Below the pieces are notes generated by a model that did not search any database, was not told where the DNA came from, and saw only the letters and a program-made list of their open reading frames with translations. From positions 124,001 through 188,000 of the forward strand of contig NZ_FXTB01000003.1 of NCBI RefSeq assembly GCF_900182605.1: a DNA stretch of 64,000 bases. Direction: 5' to 3'. Source of the stretch: Saccharicrinis carchari (GTDB lineage: Bacteria > Bacteroidota > Bacteroidia > Bacteroidales > Marinilabiliaceae). Positions 44,020-53,562 of this stretch are shown piece by piece; positions within the stretch are counted from its first letter, which is position 1; the number at the start of each line of letters is the position of its first letter. The translations under genes were made by a program, and so were the position numbers.

Positions 44020-46569
44020 CTATTCGGCCGATACCCTCATTATTTCCGTTCTTATGCCTTCCCAGTATTCCATCAGCTTGTTTGCGGTAGTTTTAAGCTC
44101 TTTAATGCTGGCTTTTTTATCTTTTGCATTCTCCAGCTCAACCAGCATTTCAATACCGTGGTTTATCTTAAATTGGCGAAATCCGGTAAGCAGCTTGTGG
44201 GCTCGCTCCGAAATAATAAGATGGAAATTGCTTTCGGATTTAAGGGCTTCCCTTATGTCCTTTAGGCCGGAATCCGTATTGTTGATAAAGGTAGTTATCA
44301 CCGAATTTAAAAAATCGGTGTCGTTTCCTGTAAAGGACTTAATCCCTTCCAGGCAAAATAACTTGCCAGATGCCTTGGGTTCTTCATTTGTGTTTTCCAT
44401 CTCTGTGGGTTCTTCCGATAGGATATCAATATTAAAAATACTTGCCAGCTTTTCTAAAATTTGCTTCTGGGTAAACGGTTTGCCCATTACCCATGTGTTT
44501 TCTTGCTTATGGGCTTCCTTTAAATCAGAGTTAACCAGGTCGGCAGTTAAAAACAATACCGGAGTAGCTAACTTTTTATCTTCGCGTATAATTTTAAGTA
44601 ATTGCAGTCCATCTACTTTTGGCATATGCAAATCTATCATAAACAAATCGTAGGCACTTTGCTTAATAGCTTGTATGGCCGATTCTGGCGAGGACAATAC
44701 GTCTAAACGCAACACTTTATCATGTAAAATACCATCAATCAGCTGACAAATCATCTCGTCGTCGTCAACGGCCATTATATTTTTGTCTTTAAAAATGTAG
44801 CCTACCTGCTGTTTAGGGTTTATAAAAGCAGGCTCACATTTTTTATAGGGTATCTCAAAATAAAAGGTGCTTCCTTCGCCTGGTTTGCTCTCAAGGTAAA
44901 TATTACCCCCCATCGCTTCGATAATTTGCCGACTGATAAAAAGCCCCAACCCTGTGCCTGAATATTTACGCGACAAGCTCAGGTTAATTTGATTAAACAT
45001 TTTAAAAACTGTTTTCTGTTTTTCGCGGGGGATACCGATACCTGTATCCTTTACACTAAACAACAGTTGGCTGTTTTTTATTTGTACGGCAAAATCCATG
45101 GAGCCTTCTTGCGTAAATTTGAGTGCGTTACCTATTAAGTTGATAAGCACCTGTTTTAAGCGCAATGTATCCGATTCAAAAAACTGCAACTTAGGGTCAA
45201 CCGTGTACGAAAATGCCAAAGCGGCTTTTTTTGCTTTAAGTTCAAACAGTTGATAAACCTCCTCCATTAACAGTTTAGCATCCACTCTATCTTTATAAAA
45301 AGCAATATTACCCGACTCCAACATGGAGGAATCGAGCACGTTGTTTATTAGCCCGTTTAAATGCTCTGCCGACAGCAAAATCTTTTCGGATACGGCCAGC
45401 TCGTCGTTGTGGTTTTGAAGCATGTCCGACAATTGTTCCGAAAAACCGATAATGGATGTCAGTGGTGTTCTTATTTCGTGGCTCATCTGTGCCACAAACT
45501 GCTCTTTCACCTTTAACAGCCTATCTACCCTATCTTTGGCACGGATAATATCACTTTTAAGGCGCATGCTTTTCGAAATATCCCTACTTATCCATAAAAT
45601 AAAAAATAACATTAAAGCCACCGCCGTTGCCACCAGCAGCAAAATCCTATCTATCATGTCGCTTCGCAGTGCCTCCAGCTCTTGTCGCTTGCGTTCGTTA
45701 CGGTTAATGGTAATATTGTGCAGGTTAGTGATGATCGTTTTAATTTGATCGGTTAGTAGACGATCCAGCTGTATAATGTCATTTTCGTGCTTTTGTACTT
45801 TAACATTCAAACGCTGCTCTTGTTGTTCGACCTGCTCAATACGTGTTTTTATTTCTTCTATATTTTCGTTGGGCCTAAGTTCAGTCATTACGGTGGAATC
45901 TACCTTTCGGTTTAGTACGGTTTCCAGTTCCACCGGTGGCTCATTTTTCTTTTTACCCGAACCGAAAAGATCGCCCATACGCTTAAAAAAACCTCTTTTT
46001 TCTTCCTCAGGTTTTTGGAGAAACAACACAGTATCTTCCAAAACAACGTTGGCTCGGGATGTATCTACCTGCAAACTCGAATAGGTGTATTGCTTTATCT
46101 CGTAGTTTACAGAGTCGGGTATGGCTGCCAGTATGGTTTTGGCCGATTCAGCATTCAGACGCATAATATTAATTTGCGATAAACGATCCATCAGCTCCTT
46201 TTTTTGAAGATAAAGGCTTTTGATTTCCCGGATTCCATCTTGCGAAATTTTATCGGGGAAAAGCAGGTTAAGGTAGTTCATCACGGCAAGTACCGAATCG
46301 TGGTGCTGCATATATTGCTCGTAGTATTCTTTTTTGCCGGTAATACCGTAAACGCGACTCAATCCTTCGGTTTCAATAATTTCAAAAACCAGTTGGTTGA
46401 GGTAGGTAAACTCGTGCTCGTGACCAAATTCTTCGTTCTGAACCTGAATAACAGACATCACCGAAAAGTAGGTAATTGTAAATATAACCACTGTAATGGC
46501 CACAATTATAACAAAACCTACGGCTACTTTGGTTTGTATCCACTTTTCGGGAACTATCTTTTTTGTCAT
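44020..46569 (-). CDS. Hybrid sensor histidine kinase with receiver and Hpt domains
   Basis: The 849-residue protein has a membrane helix (about 15-37), a CHASE3-like periplasmic part with coiled coil (about 38-305), a second helix (about 310-328), HisKA with His in FVAQMSHEIRTPLTS (about 368), HATPase (NALKF, DTGIGIPREKQ, GTGLGLFIS; about 470-585), a receiver (MIDLHMPKVDG, about 655) and a C-terminal Hpt (AHKLLTGFRQF, about 795). All phosphorelay residues are visible. The Hpt could pass phosphate to the sigma-54 regulator encoded next door. The signal is unknown. Confidence 0.95.
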   Translation of the reverse strand: MTKKIVPEKWIQTKVAVGFVIIVAITVVIFTITYFSVMSVIQVQNEEFGHEHEFTYLNQLVFEIIETEGLSRVYGITGKKEYYEQYMQHHDSVLAVMNYLNLLFPDKISQDGIREIKSLYLQKKELMDRLSQINIMRLNAESAKTILAAIPDSVNYEIKQYTYSSLQVDTSRANVVLEDTVLFLQKPEEEKRGFFKRMGDLFGSGKKKNEPPVELETVLNRKVDSTVMTELRPNENIEEIKTRIEQVEQQEQRLNVKVQKHENDIIQLDRLLTDQIKTIITNLHNITINRNERKRQELEALRSDMIDRILLLVATAVALMLFFILWISRDISKSMRLKSDIIRAKDRVDRLLKVKEQFVAQMSHEIRTPLTSIIGFSEQLSDMLQNHNDELAVSEKILLSAEHLNGLINNVLDSSMLESGNIAFYKDRVDAKLLMEEVYQLFELKAKKAALAFSYTVDPKLQFFESDTLRLKQVLINLIGNALKFTQEGSMDFAVQIKNSQLLFSVKDTGIGIPREKQKTVFKMFNQINLSLSRKYSGTGLGLFISRQIIEAMGGNIYLESKPGEGSTFYFEIPYKKCEPAFINPKQQVGYIFKDKNIMAVDDDEMICQLIDGILHDKVLRLDVLSSPESAIQAIKQSAYDLFMIDLHMPKVDGLQLLKIIREDKKLATPVLFLTADLVNSDLKEAHKQENTWVMGKPFTQKQILEKLASIFNIDILSEEPTEMENTNEEPKASGKLFCLEGIKSFTGNDTDFLNSVITTFINNTDSGLKDIREALKSESNFHLIISERAHKLLTGFRQFKINHGIEMLVELENAKDKKASIKELKTTANKLMEYWEGIRTEIMRVSAE

Positions 46570-46654
46570 GATGCCGGTTTAAGCCTTACAATTTACATTA
46601 TTTTTTTGCGACAAGGCTATGCTACGGAACTATATTTTGCACAAAATATGCGGT

Positions 46655-46954
46655 TTAAATCAAATAATCTACACATGCACGGCTTTGCATAACAGCGCGC
46701 AGTATGGCTCCACATGCCACATGGTCCGGATGCTTGGCATATATTTCCAAATCGTCCATTGTTTCCACTTCTACACTTAATGCAATGTCGTAATCTTCGT
46801 CGGGGTTTACATTTATACCCACTTCAAGGGATTTTATTACTTTTATGGTGGCAGGTAAAGCTTCCAGGCTTTTTTTTATCTCATTCAGTTTTGCGGTTTT
46901 TGCGGCTTCTGTTGCAAATGCTTTTAGTTTGAACAGGACAAGGTGCTTAATCAT
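46655..46954 (-). CDS. Dabb-family (stress-responsive alpha/beta barrel) protein
   Basis: The 99-residue protein begins MIKHLVLFKLK and has the Dabb layout of a dimeric ferredoxin-like barrel, with SLEVGINVNPDEDYDIALSV and YAKHPDHVACGAIL (about 72-85). Its role is unknown; relatives range from stress-induced plant proteins to small cyclases. It is divergent from udk. Confidence 0.85.
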   Translation of the reverse strand: MIKHLVLFKLKAFATEAAKTAKLNEIKKSLEALPATIKVIKSLEVGINVNPDEDYDIALSVEVETMDDLEIYAKHPDHVACGAILRAVMQSRACVDYLI

Positions 46955-47011
46955 CGTTTTTTTTATTTAAGTTTATATTCGTTTACAAAGATAAAAACAA
47001 TACATAAATAT

Positions 47012-47623
47012 ATGCTGATAATCGGTATTGCAGGTGGCACCGGATCAGGTAAGACGACGGTGGTGCGGAAAATAATTGAACAATTGCCCAATGGTGAGGT
47101 AACGGTATTGCCTCAGGATTCCTATTACCGCGACAGCAGCCACATACCTTTGGAGGAAAGGCAAAAAATTAATTTTGACCATCCGGATAGCCTGGAATTT
47201 GAGCTGCTTGTTGCACATCTTAAAACACTAAAAAATAAAAACCCTATCGAGTTACCTACCTATTCCTATGTGAGCTGTACCCGCGGTGAGGAAACCATAC
47301 GCGTGTACCCTACCGAGGTAGTGATAGTAGAAGGCATCCTGATATTGGGTCATCAGGGACTTCGCGAACTAATGGACTTGCGCATTTATGTAGATGCCGA
47401 TGCCGACGATCGTCTTTCCAGGGTTATATCGCGCGATATCATTGAACGGGGGCGTAATGTTTCGCAGGTGCTCGATAGGTACAAAAATACGGTTAAACCC
47501 AGCCATCTGCAGTTTATTGAACCCACAAAACGTTATGCCAACCTGATAGTGCCGCAAGGGGGCAACAATGTGGTGGCCATCAACCTGTTAAAACAGTACA
47601 TCGAAAAATATTTACATCCTTAA
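47012..47623 (+). CDS. udk: Uridine kinase
   Basis: From the ATG at 47012 the protein has 203 residues: P-loop GIAGGTGSGKTTVV at the N-terminus, PQDSYYRD, FDHPDSLEF and the LID region DIIERGRNVSQVLDRY. The longer frame to 46943 adds a non-homologous leader across the divergent promoter. It phosphorylates uridine and cytidine for salvage. An exonuclease gene follows 11 bp later. Confidence 0.96.
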   Translation: MLIIGIAGGTGSGKTTVVRKIIEQLPNGEVTVLPQDSYYRDSSHIPLEERQKINFDHPDSLEFELLVAHLKTLKNKNPIELPTYSYVSCTRGEETIRVYPTEVVIVEGILILGHQGLRELMDLRIYVDADADDRLSRVISRDIIERGRNVSQVLDRYKNTVKPSHLQFIEPTKRYANLIVPQGGNNVVAINLLKQYIEKYLHP

Positions 47624-47634
47624 AAGCTACTGTC

Positions 47635-48357
47635 ATGTTAGATCATTTAAAACCCGAAAACATTCTTTTTATTGATATAGAAACTGTACCACAACACGAA
47701 AATTATGAGCAGGTGGCGCCTGAACTTCAACAGCTTTGGGATAAAAAGGCCGACTACTTTTTAAAAGAGGACGAAACACCGGCCGACATTTACCACCGGG
47801 CAGGTATTTATGCCGAGTTTGGTAAGATCGTTTGTATTTCGGCCGGGGTGGTTTTTTACGTTAAGGGCGAAATGCACTTTAAGGTGAAGAGCTTTGCCAA
47901 CCACGACGAAAAAGTTTTGCTGCACGAGTTTTCCAACATGCTGGATAATTTTATGGATAGAAATCCCGAACGCAACCTGTGCGGACACAATGCCAGGGAG
48001 TTTGACTTTCCTTACATCGCACGACGCATCCTTATTAACGGTTTGCGGCTCCCACAGTCGTTAAATATAGCCGGGAAAAAACCCTGGGAGGTAAAATTCT
48101 TGGATACGCTGGATCTGTGGAAGTTTGGCGATTACAAGCATTACACCTCTTTAAATCTGCTCACAACCATATTTAATATTCCCTCGCCCAAGGACGATAT
48201 TGATGGTAGCCAGGTGGCAGGGGTATATTATAACGAAAAGGATTTGGATCGGATAGCGATGTACTGCGAAAAGGATGTGTTGGCTACGGCTCAGTTGCTT
48301 TTACGTTTTATGGGCAAGCCATTGATAGAACAGGAGTATTTTGAAAGGGTAATATAG
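47635..48357 (+). CDS. 3'-5' exonuclease, PolB-exonuclease type
   Basis: The 240-residue protein has the DEDD exonuclease motifs FIDIETVPQ (about 13-21), LCGHNAREFDFPYIARR (about 116) and a third YCEKDVLATAQL (about 212). This is the family described as predicted exonuclease related to the DNA polymerase B proofreading domain. It has no polymerase domain. It probably acts on DNA in repair or turnover, with udk upstream in the same transcript. Its stop codon lies within the terminator stem at 48352. Confidence 0.9.
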   Translation: MLDHLKPENILFIDIETVPQHENYEQVAPELQQLWDKKADYFLKEDETPADIYHRAGIYAEFGKIVCISAGVVFYVKGEMHFKVKSFANHDEKVLLHEFSNMLDNFMDRNPERNLCGHNAREFDFPYIARRILINGLRLPQSLNIAGKKPWEVKFLDTLDLWKFGDYKHYTSLNLLTTIFNIPSPKDDIDGSQVAGVYYNEKDLDRIAMYCEKDVLATAQLLLRFMGKPLIEQEYFERVI

Positions 48358-48383
48358 CCCATTGCTTTAATGGGCTATATTTT
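48352..48383 (+). terminator. Rho-independent terminator after exonuclease gene
   Basis: ATATAGCCCATT and AATGGGCTATAT form a perfect 12-base stem with a five-base loop, then TTTTG. The stop codon TAG is part of the stem. Confidence 0.85.
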
Positions 48384-48599
48384 GATTTATTTCAGGTTGA
48401 AAATAATATTTTCAAATTTGACATTTGTTACCCGTCGAAAATAACCTTCCTTGTTTTTTTTGTAAAAGCTTCTACGACAACTGTGTATATGAAAAACTAT
48501 CGCAGTTTGCCCGTTCGGCGAGGGCTCCTGAAATTTTGCTGTGTGGCAATGCCAGGAGGCAGGCGGTGGTTGCCGTGGCCAGCCCATCGTTTGTAACTA

Positions 48600-49622
48600 T
48601 CATTTGCATTTATCGCCAAAGCACACGCCCATATTTCGGGCTTCTTCTACCAGTGGGTTGTCTTTTTCTACCAACTTTGTTTTGCCCCCCACCTCTTCCA
48701 GTGGAATGGAGCTTATTTTGTTATCTGTTAAGCAAACCATATTACCGAATTGCTTACTGTGGATAAGCTCAGCGGCGTAGGCACCCAGGCGGGTGGCTAA
48801 AATTCTGTCGCCCGCAGTAGGTGTGCCACCGCGTTGGGTATAGCCCAGGATAGTTTCACGGGTTTCCAGGCCAGTACGCTCCAATATCTGTTTACCAATA
48901 TATTCTGCAGCACCTTTCTTTTTAGGTGTTTTTATTCCTTCTCCCACCACCACAATAGAGTAGGGTTTGCCTTTTTCGGCTCTGCTCATAACCGCGTTAG
49001 CTACTACCTTCATGTCAAACTTAATTTCGGGCAGCAAAATAATGTCTCCACCGCCGGCAACACCTGAGTGCAAGGCAATCCATCCGGCGTTATGTCCCAT
49101 TACTTCTATCACCATCACACGTTTGTGAGAGTTGGCGGTGGTATGCAGCCTGTCGATGGCATCGGTGGCAATATGTACGGCCGAATCAAAACCAAAGGTA
49201 ACATCGGTTCCCCAAACATCATTATCGATGGTCTTTGGCAGTCCTACCACATTTAGGCCTTCTCTGGCCAATAGGTTGGCCGTACGTTGTGTTCCGTTGC
49301 CTCCAATACAAACCAAGGCATCCAGACCCAGGTTATGATAATTTTCTTTTATCACTTGTGGTTTGTCGTCCACCGTATCACCTTCCTGATGTTTAAAGGG
49401 CTTCATACGGGAAGTACCTAAAATAGTACCGCCCAGGGTAAGGATACCGGACAATTTACTCTCGGGCAGTGCCTGTGTGTTCATATCAATTAAACCATCG
49501 AAACCATTGGATATTCCTATTACTTCCATTCCATATTCTACAATGGCTGTTTTACCAACCCCTCTAATTGCGGCATTAATTCCGGGGCAGTCGCCACCGG
49601 CCGATACTATTCCTATTTTCAT
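48600..49622 (-). CDS. 6-phosphofructokinase (pfkA-like, Lys124 type)
   Basis: The 340-residue enzyme starts MKIGIVSAGGDCPGINAAIRG. Positions matching 103/104 of E. coli PfkA read N-G (CIGGNGTQRTA) and position 124 is Lys (LPKTIDNDVWGTD) where classical ATP enzymes have Gly. In the family, Gly104 favours ATP while Lys124 is common in PPi-dependent and related forms, so donor use is unsettled. The catalytic TIDND and MGHNAGWIALHSG segments are intact. It commits fructose 6-phosphate to glycolysis. It stands alone; 240 bp of unassigned DNA follow it. Confidence 0.9.
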   Translation of the reverse strand: MKIGIVSAGGDCPGINAAIRGVGKTAIVEYGMEVIGISNGFDGLIDMNTQALPESKLSGILTLGGTILGTSRMKPFKHQEGDTVDDKPQVIKENYHNLGLDALVCIGGNGTQRTANLLAREGLNVVGLPKTIDNDVWGTDVTFGFDSAVHIATDAIDRLHTTANSHKRVMVIEVMGHNAGWIALHSGVAGGGDIILLPEIKFDMKVVANAVMSRAEKGKPYSIVVVGEGIKTPKKKGAAEYIGKQILERTGLETRETILGYTQRGGTPTAGDRILATRLGAYAAELIHSKQFGNMVCLTDNKISSIPLEEVGGKTKLVEKDNPLVEEARNMGVCFGDKCK

Positions 49623-49830
49623 CGATATAAAGTTTTAGTGTTCAGGTATATTTATTTTTAATTAAATATCCTTCGGCCGTTTTTATTGGCCACTATGATA
49701 GTTGTTGTAAGTAACAACCCTTAAATTTAAGTTAAAAATCTTTTAGCACGAACTATATGCGAATAAAAAACGTAAAAAAAGCACTGGATTGATGTGTAAT
49801 TGTACATGACGTGCTATTCCACGATTAAAA

Positions 49831-50664
49831 CTACTGATGAAAAAACAGGGTTGGAATTTCGGCGTTGAACAATATTTTTTTTGTACGACTGGGCTGTAGT
49901 ATTTGTGAAATAATGTTCCTTTTTCGTCGTGTAATAGCCATTAAATCAATATTATGCGCATCAATATACTCTTGCGTACTTACAATTAAATCATCATCAC
50001 AAATGTAATCGCAAATCATATTTTGGTTACGATAGGTCGAATGCATATACTCCGTGTACTCCTTCATTAATTTAGGATCTATTTTGTCTTTTCCGTGAGG
50101 GCAGTGTTGCACGTTATGGATTTTGGTGTCGAAAGCACCTACCAATCGAACCAATTTGTGCAAGGAAGTATATTCGCAATTTTCAAAGTCGTTTATAAAT
50201 AGTATGTTGGTAAGTTTATCGATATTTAATTTATAATCGTTGGGCACGGCCATTACCGGAAAGCTTACTTTTTTAATTACATCAAAAGTCACGCTTCCTA
50301 ACAATTCCTTTATGGTTTCCCCTTTGCTTTTGGTCCCCATCACAATTAAATCAGGACGGTATTCTTCGCTGAATTTAACGATAACATCTTCCGGATAACC
50401 GTCTATAACGCGCATATTCACGCTAATGTTATCTTTTTCAGGTAGGCTGTCAAGAATGTGTTTTTTTAATTTTTGTAGCTCCGCTAAGGCATCCTCGCGC
50501 GAATTGATTTTGTTTACTCTTGCTTCGCTATTCTCACCTACCACCTTGGTGTAGCAATAAAGCAAGGTAATTTCGCCTTTAACCCGATTGACCAATGCCC
50601 GGCAATAGTTAACGGCATTAATGGTGTATGGTGCAAAATTTATCGGTATCAAAAATTTAATCAT
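49831..50664 (-). CDS. Universal stress protein, tandem domains
   Basis: The 277-residue protein has two UspA units (about 1-143 and 150-277). The first keeps the nucleotide loop DLIVMGTKSKG and LLGSVTFDVIKKVSFPVMAVP; the second is degenerate (MAITRRKRN). It is cytosolic and may bind ATP through the first unit. It is divergent from the photolyase gene with 142 bp between them, so the two may be coordinately stress-regulated. Confidence 0.9.
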   Translation of the reverse strand: MIKFLIPINFAPYTINAVNYCRALVNRVKGEITLLYCYTKVVGENSEARVNKINSREDALAELQKLKKHILDSLPEKDNISVNMRVIDGYPEDVIVKFSEEYRPDLIVMGTKSKGETIKELLGSVTFDVIKKVSFPVMAVPNDYKLNIDKLTNILFINDFENCEYTSLHKLVRLVGAFDTKIHNVQHCPHGKDKIDPKLMKEYTEYMHSTYRNQNMICDYICDDDLIVSTQEYIDAHNIDLMAITRRKRNIISQILQPSRTKKILFNAEIPTLFFHQ

Positions 50665-50806
50665 AACTTTTTTTAATAAAATTGTTACTACACCTTTATG
50701 AAAAAGCTTTTAAGGCATTTTGTTATTATATGTGCATCCCGTATTTTGTACTGCATTAAAGATATTAAAATTTGAGGATATTTAAACCTTTGATTTCTAA
50801 AGATAC

Positions 50807-52117
50807 ATGAAAATACAAAACAACATCAATATCGTTTGGCTTCGACGCGATTTAAGGCTCAACGACAATACAGCTTTAATAAAAGCCGGCAGTAACAATT
50901 TACCCGTTCTGCTACTGTTTATTTTTGATGAGGATATTCTTGATAAACTGGAGCCCAACGACAGTCGGGTTACTTTTATCTATGATAGGCTGCATGAGCT
51001 GAATAAGAGCCTGAAGAAACACAACAGCTCTATACGTATAATCAAAGGCAAAGTGCTACATGTATGGGAATCAATTTTTAAGGAGTATCAAATAAACGCA
51101 GTGTATGCCAATGAAGATTATGAACCGTATGCAATAAAACGCGACACGGAGATTATGCTTTTGTGCCGAAACCATGATGTAAACTTTAACTTGTATAAAG
51201 ATCATGTAATATTTGCCAGAGACGAAGTGCTTAAAAAGGATGGTAAACCATATACTGTTTATACACCGTATAAAAATCAGTGGTTAAAGCAGTTTAAAGA
51301 GTTAAGTGAAGAGATAGATGAGGTGCAGGGTGAAAAGCAATCCGTGTATTATGCGCCCTTAAATTATGAATTTCCCTCGTTACAATCATTAGGTTTTGAG
51401 CGGGGCAAAATGAAAACCCGAAATTTCAGCATAGAGCATTTAGAAGATTATGCAAGTGAGCGCGATTTACCTTTTAAGGACGCGGGGAGTTATTTGGGGC
51501 CGCACCTTCGGTTTGGGACGGTAAGTATCAGGGAAATAGTGGCTAAGGTAAAGCAAGCCAGCCATACTTTTTTGTTGGAGTTGATATGGCGCGAGTTTTT
51601 TATGCAGATAATGTATCATTTTCCGCAGTCGACCGGACGTAATTTTAAAAGTAAATACGATTGGATAAAGTGGCGCAATAACGAGGATGACTTTGCGCGT
51701 TGGTGTAATGGAACTACAGGCTATCCAATGGTGGATGCCGGCATGCGGGAACTCAACCAAACCGGCTATATGCACAATAGGGTGCGTATGGTTACCGCAT
51801 CTTTCCTGTGCAAACATTTGCTTATCGACTGGCAATGGGGCGAGGCCTATTTTGCCGAAAAGCTACTGGATTTTGAGTTGTCGTCCAATGTGGGTAATTG
51901 GCAATGGGCTGCCGGCACGGGCTGCGATGCAGCACCGTATTTTAGGGTATTCAATCCCATACTCCAGCAAAAAAAATTCGACCCGGATTATAATTATATC
52001 CGAAAGTGGATTCCGGAATTGGGCACGGTGGCCTATCCTCAAGCTATGGTAGAGCATTCCATGGCGCGCAAAAGGGCATTGGAAGCCTACAAAAAGGGGA
52101 TTGAAAGCTATGGCTGA
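50807..52117 (+). CDS. Deoxyribodipyrimidine photolyase (cryptochrome/photolyase family)
   Basis: The 436-residue protein has the N-terminal alpha/beta antenna domain (IVWLRRDLRLNDNTALIKA, residues 9-27) and the C-terminal FAD domain with TYHLRFGTVSIRE-type GPHLRFGTVS (about 228), LIWREFFMQIMYHFPQ, the WCNGTTGYPMVDAGMRELNQTGYMHNRVRM core and NWQWAAGTGCDAAPYFRVFNP. It reverses cyclobutane pyrimidine dimers in light. Tryptophans of the electron path are present in the family positions as far as can be judged. A class I CPD enzyme is most likely; a cryptochrome role is not excluded. Confidence 0.95.
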   Translation: MKIQNNINIVWLRRDLRLNDNTALIKAGSNNLPVLLLFIFDEDILDKLEPNDSRVTFIYDRLHELNKSLKKHNSSIRIIKGKVLHVWESIFKEYQINAVYANEDYEPYAIKRDTEIMLLCRNHDVNFNLYKDHVIFARDEVLKKDGKPYTVYTPYKNQWLKQFKELSEEIDEVQGEKQSVYYAPLNYEFPSLQSLGFERGKMKTRNFSIEHLEDYASERDLPFKDAGSYLGPHLRFGTVSIREIVAKVKQASHTFLLELIWREFFMQIMYHFPQSTGRNFKSKYDWIKWRNNEDDFARWCNGTTGYPMVDAGMRELNQTGYMHNRVRMVTASFLCKHLLIDWQWGEAYFAEKLLDFELSSNVGNWQWAAGTGCDAAPYFRVFNPILQQKKFDPDYNYIRKWIPELGTVAYPQAMVEHSMARKRALEAYKKGIESYG

Positions 52118-52148
52118 ATGGAATGGCTCTTTAAGTCGCTTTTTTTAG

Positions 52149-52200
52149 GGAACGGTTCTGATTGGCAGCTTGCTTATACAGAACCGTTCCAGTGCTCCAA
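52149..52200 (+). terminator. Perfect 12-base inverted repeat after photolyase gene
   Basis: GGAACGGTTCTG (52149-52160) and CAGAACCGTTCC (52189-52200) are exact complements around a 28-base loop, 31 bp after the stop. There is no T-run, so it may be a transcript-stabilising hairpin rather than a classical terminator. Confidence 0.4.
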
Positions 52201-52217
52201 TGCTTTAGGATATTACC

Positions 52218-52384
52218 TAGTGTCAAGTCATGTGTAGGATGTCGGTTAAGCCGTCGCTTTATCTTGCCTTGTGCAAATCAATAAAAAAGTAAGCATAGCC
52301 TCAGCTACGTGAGCCTTTTTTTTGAGAAGCTCAAGGTAGAAAGAGCAAGGCTTGGGCCGTCAGGTTACGCCTGACTTGACACTA
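52218..52384. mobile_element. MITE-like element of 167 bp
   Basis: The segment is bounded by the perfect 13-base inverted repeats TAGTGTCAAGTCA (52218-52230) and TGACTTGACACTA (52372-52384). The inner flanks are also partly complementary (GCCGTCGC ... GGGCCGTCAGG), and a CTCAGCTACGTGAG hairpin with a run of T lies in the middle. It contains no gene. It fills most of the 301 bp gap between the photolyase and queA. Confidence 0.5.
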
Positions 52385-52418
52385 ATGATTTAACTGCCTA
52401 ATGGCCTAAATACCTAAA

Positions 52419-53468
52419 CTAAATTATCAGCATCGCATCGCCATAGGTGCCGAAACGATATTTTTCTTTGATAGCCACCTCGTAAGCATTCATCAGATGA
52501 TCGTAACCGGCAAAAGCGGCGGTCATCATCATTAAGGTAGATAGGGGCAGGTGTAAGTTAGAAACCATGCTATTGGCTACTTTAAAGTCGTACGGTGGAA
52601 AGATAAATTTGTTGGTCCATCCTTCAAAAGGCTTTACGTGGCCATAAGTAGAAACGGAACTTTCAATGGTTCTCATTACGGTGGTTCCTACGGCACATAT
52701 TCGCTGGCGATTTTCTTTACCTTTGTTAATAATGTTGCAAGCTTCTTTGGTAATAAAAATCTGCTCCGAGTCCATTTTATGCTTGGTCAGGTCTTCTACA
52801 TCTACCGATCGGAAATTACCCAAACCCACATGCAGGGTTACTTCGGCAAAGTCAACACCTAATATTTCCAACCGTTTCATCAGCTCGCGACTAAAGTGCA
52901 TACCGGCTGTGGGTGCGGCAACGGCACCTTCGTGCTTGGCAAATATGGTTTGGTAACGTTCTTTATCCTCAGGCACTACCTCTCGATTTATATTTTTTGG
53001 CAGTGGTGTTTCACCCAAGCCAAAAAGTGTTTTCTTAAATTCGTCGTAGGGTCCGTCGTATAAAAAGCGCAGGGTTCGTCCTCTCGATGTGGTGTTGTCT
53101 ATTACCTCGGCTACCATTTCGTCGTTCTCACCAAAATAAAGCTTGTTGCCAATTCTTATTTTCCGGGCAGGATCAACCAGTACATCCCAAAGTTTTTGTT
53201 CTTTGTTCAGTTCGCGTAACAAAAATACTTCTATTTCGGCACCGGTTTTTTCCTTGTTGCCATGCAGGCGTGCCGGGAATACTTTGGTGTTGTTAAATAT
53301 CATTACGTCCTGGTCGTTGAAATAACCCACCAAATCTTTAAAGACTTTATGGTCAATCTTACCCGTATTCCTATCTAAAACCATCATTCTGGCTTCGTCG
53401 CGGTTAGGGGATGGGTGTAAGGCAATTAATTCTTCAGGGAGGTTGTACTTAAACTTTGATAGCTTCAT
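52419..53468 (-). CDS. queA: tRNA preQ1(34) S-adenosylmethionine ribosyltransferase-isomerase QueA
   Basis: The 349-residue protein starts [31 protein letters not shown], cited as residues 1-31, the QueA opening. It contains [38 protein letters not shown] (about 188) and the C-terminal [10 protein letters not shown]. It forms epoxyqueuosine from preQ1-tRNA and SAM. A QueD-like gene is at 59612. Here it is the last gene of a minus-strand group with truB, uppP, DUF3098 and ftsX. Confidence 0.97.
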   Translation of the reverse strand: MKLSKFKYNLPEELIALHPSPNRDEARMMVLDRNTGKIDHKVFKDLVGYFNDQDVMIFNNTKVFPARLHGNKEKTGAEIEVFLLRELNKEQKLWDVLVDPARKIRIGNKLYFGENDEMVAEVIDNTTSRGRTLRFLYDGPYDEFKKTLFGLGETPLPKNINREVVPEDKERYQTIFAKHEGAVAAPTAGMHFSRELMKRLEILGVDFAEVTLHVGLGNFRSVDVEDLTKHKMDSEQIFITKEACNIINKGKENRQRICAVGTTVMRTIESSVSTYGHVKPFEGWTNKFIFPPYDFKVANSMVSNLHLPLSTLMMMTAAFAGYDHLMNAYEVAIKEKYRFGTYGDAMLII

Positions 53469-53562
53469 ACTGTATATGATTTATGTATTTATTACTATGT
53501 TTCTTACGGTGATGTACGCACAAGAGCCACCTTATACGTACGAATTGGGCAAAGGTTACAAA

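Noticed and set aside
43937-44653. Plus-strand frame of 238 codons between the regulator and the hybrid kinase
   Set aside because: Antisense to the kinase receiver and Hpt domains, which are clearly coding on the minus strand.
46204-46692. Plus-strand frame of 162 codons at the kinase 5' end
   Set aside because: Antisense of the kinase sensor region and its leader; no family features.
48387-48766. Short frames on both strands downstream of pfkA
   Set aside because: Composition differs from local genes, no start signals and no family resemblance; kept only as an unexplained stretch.
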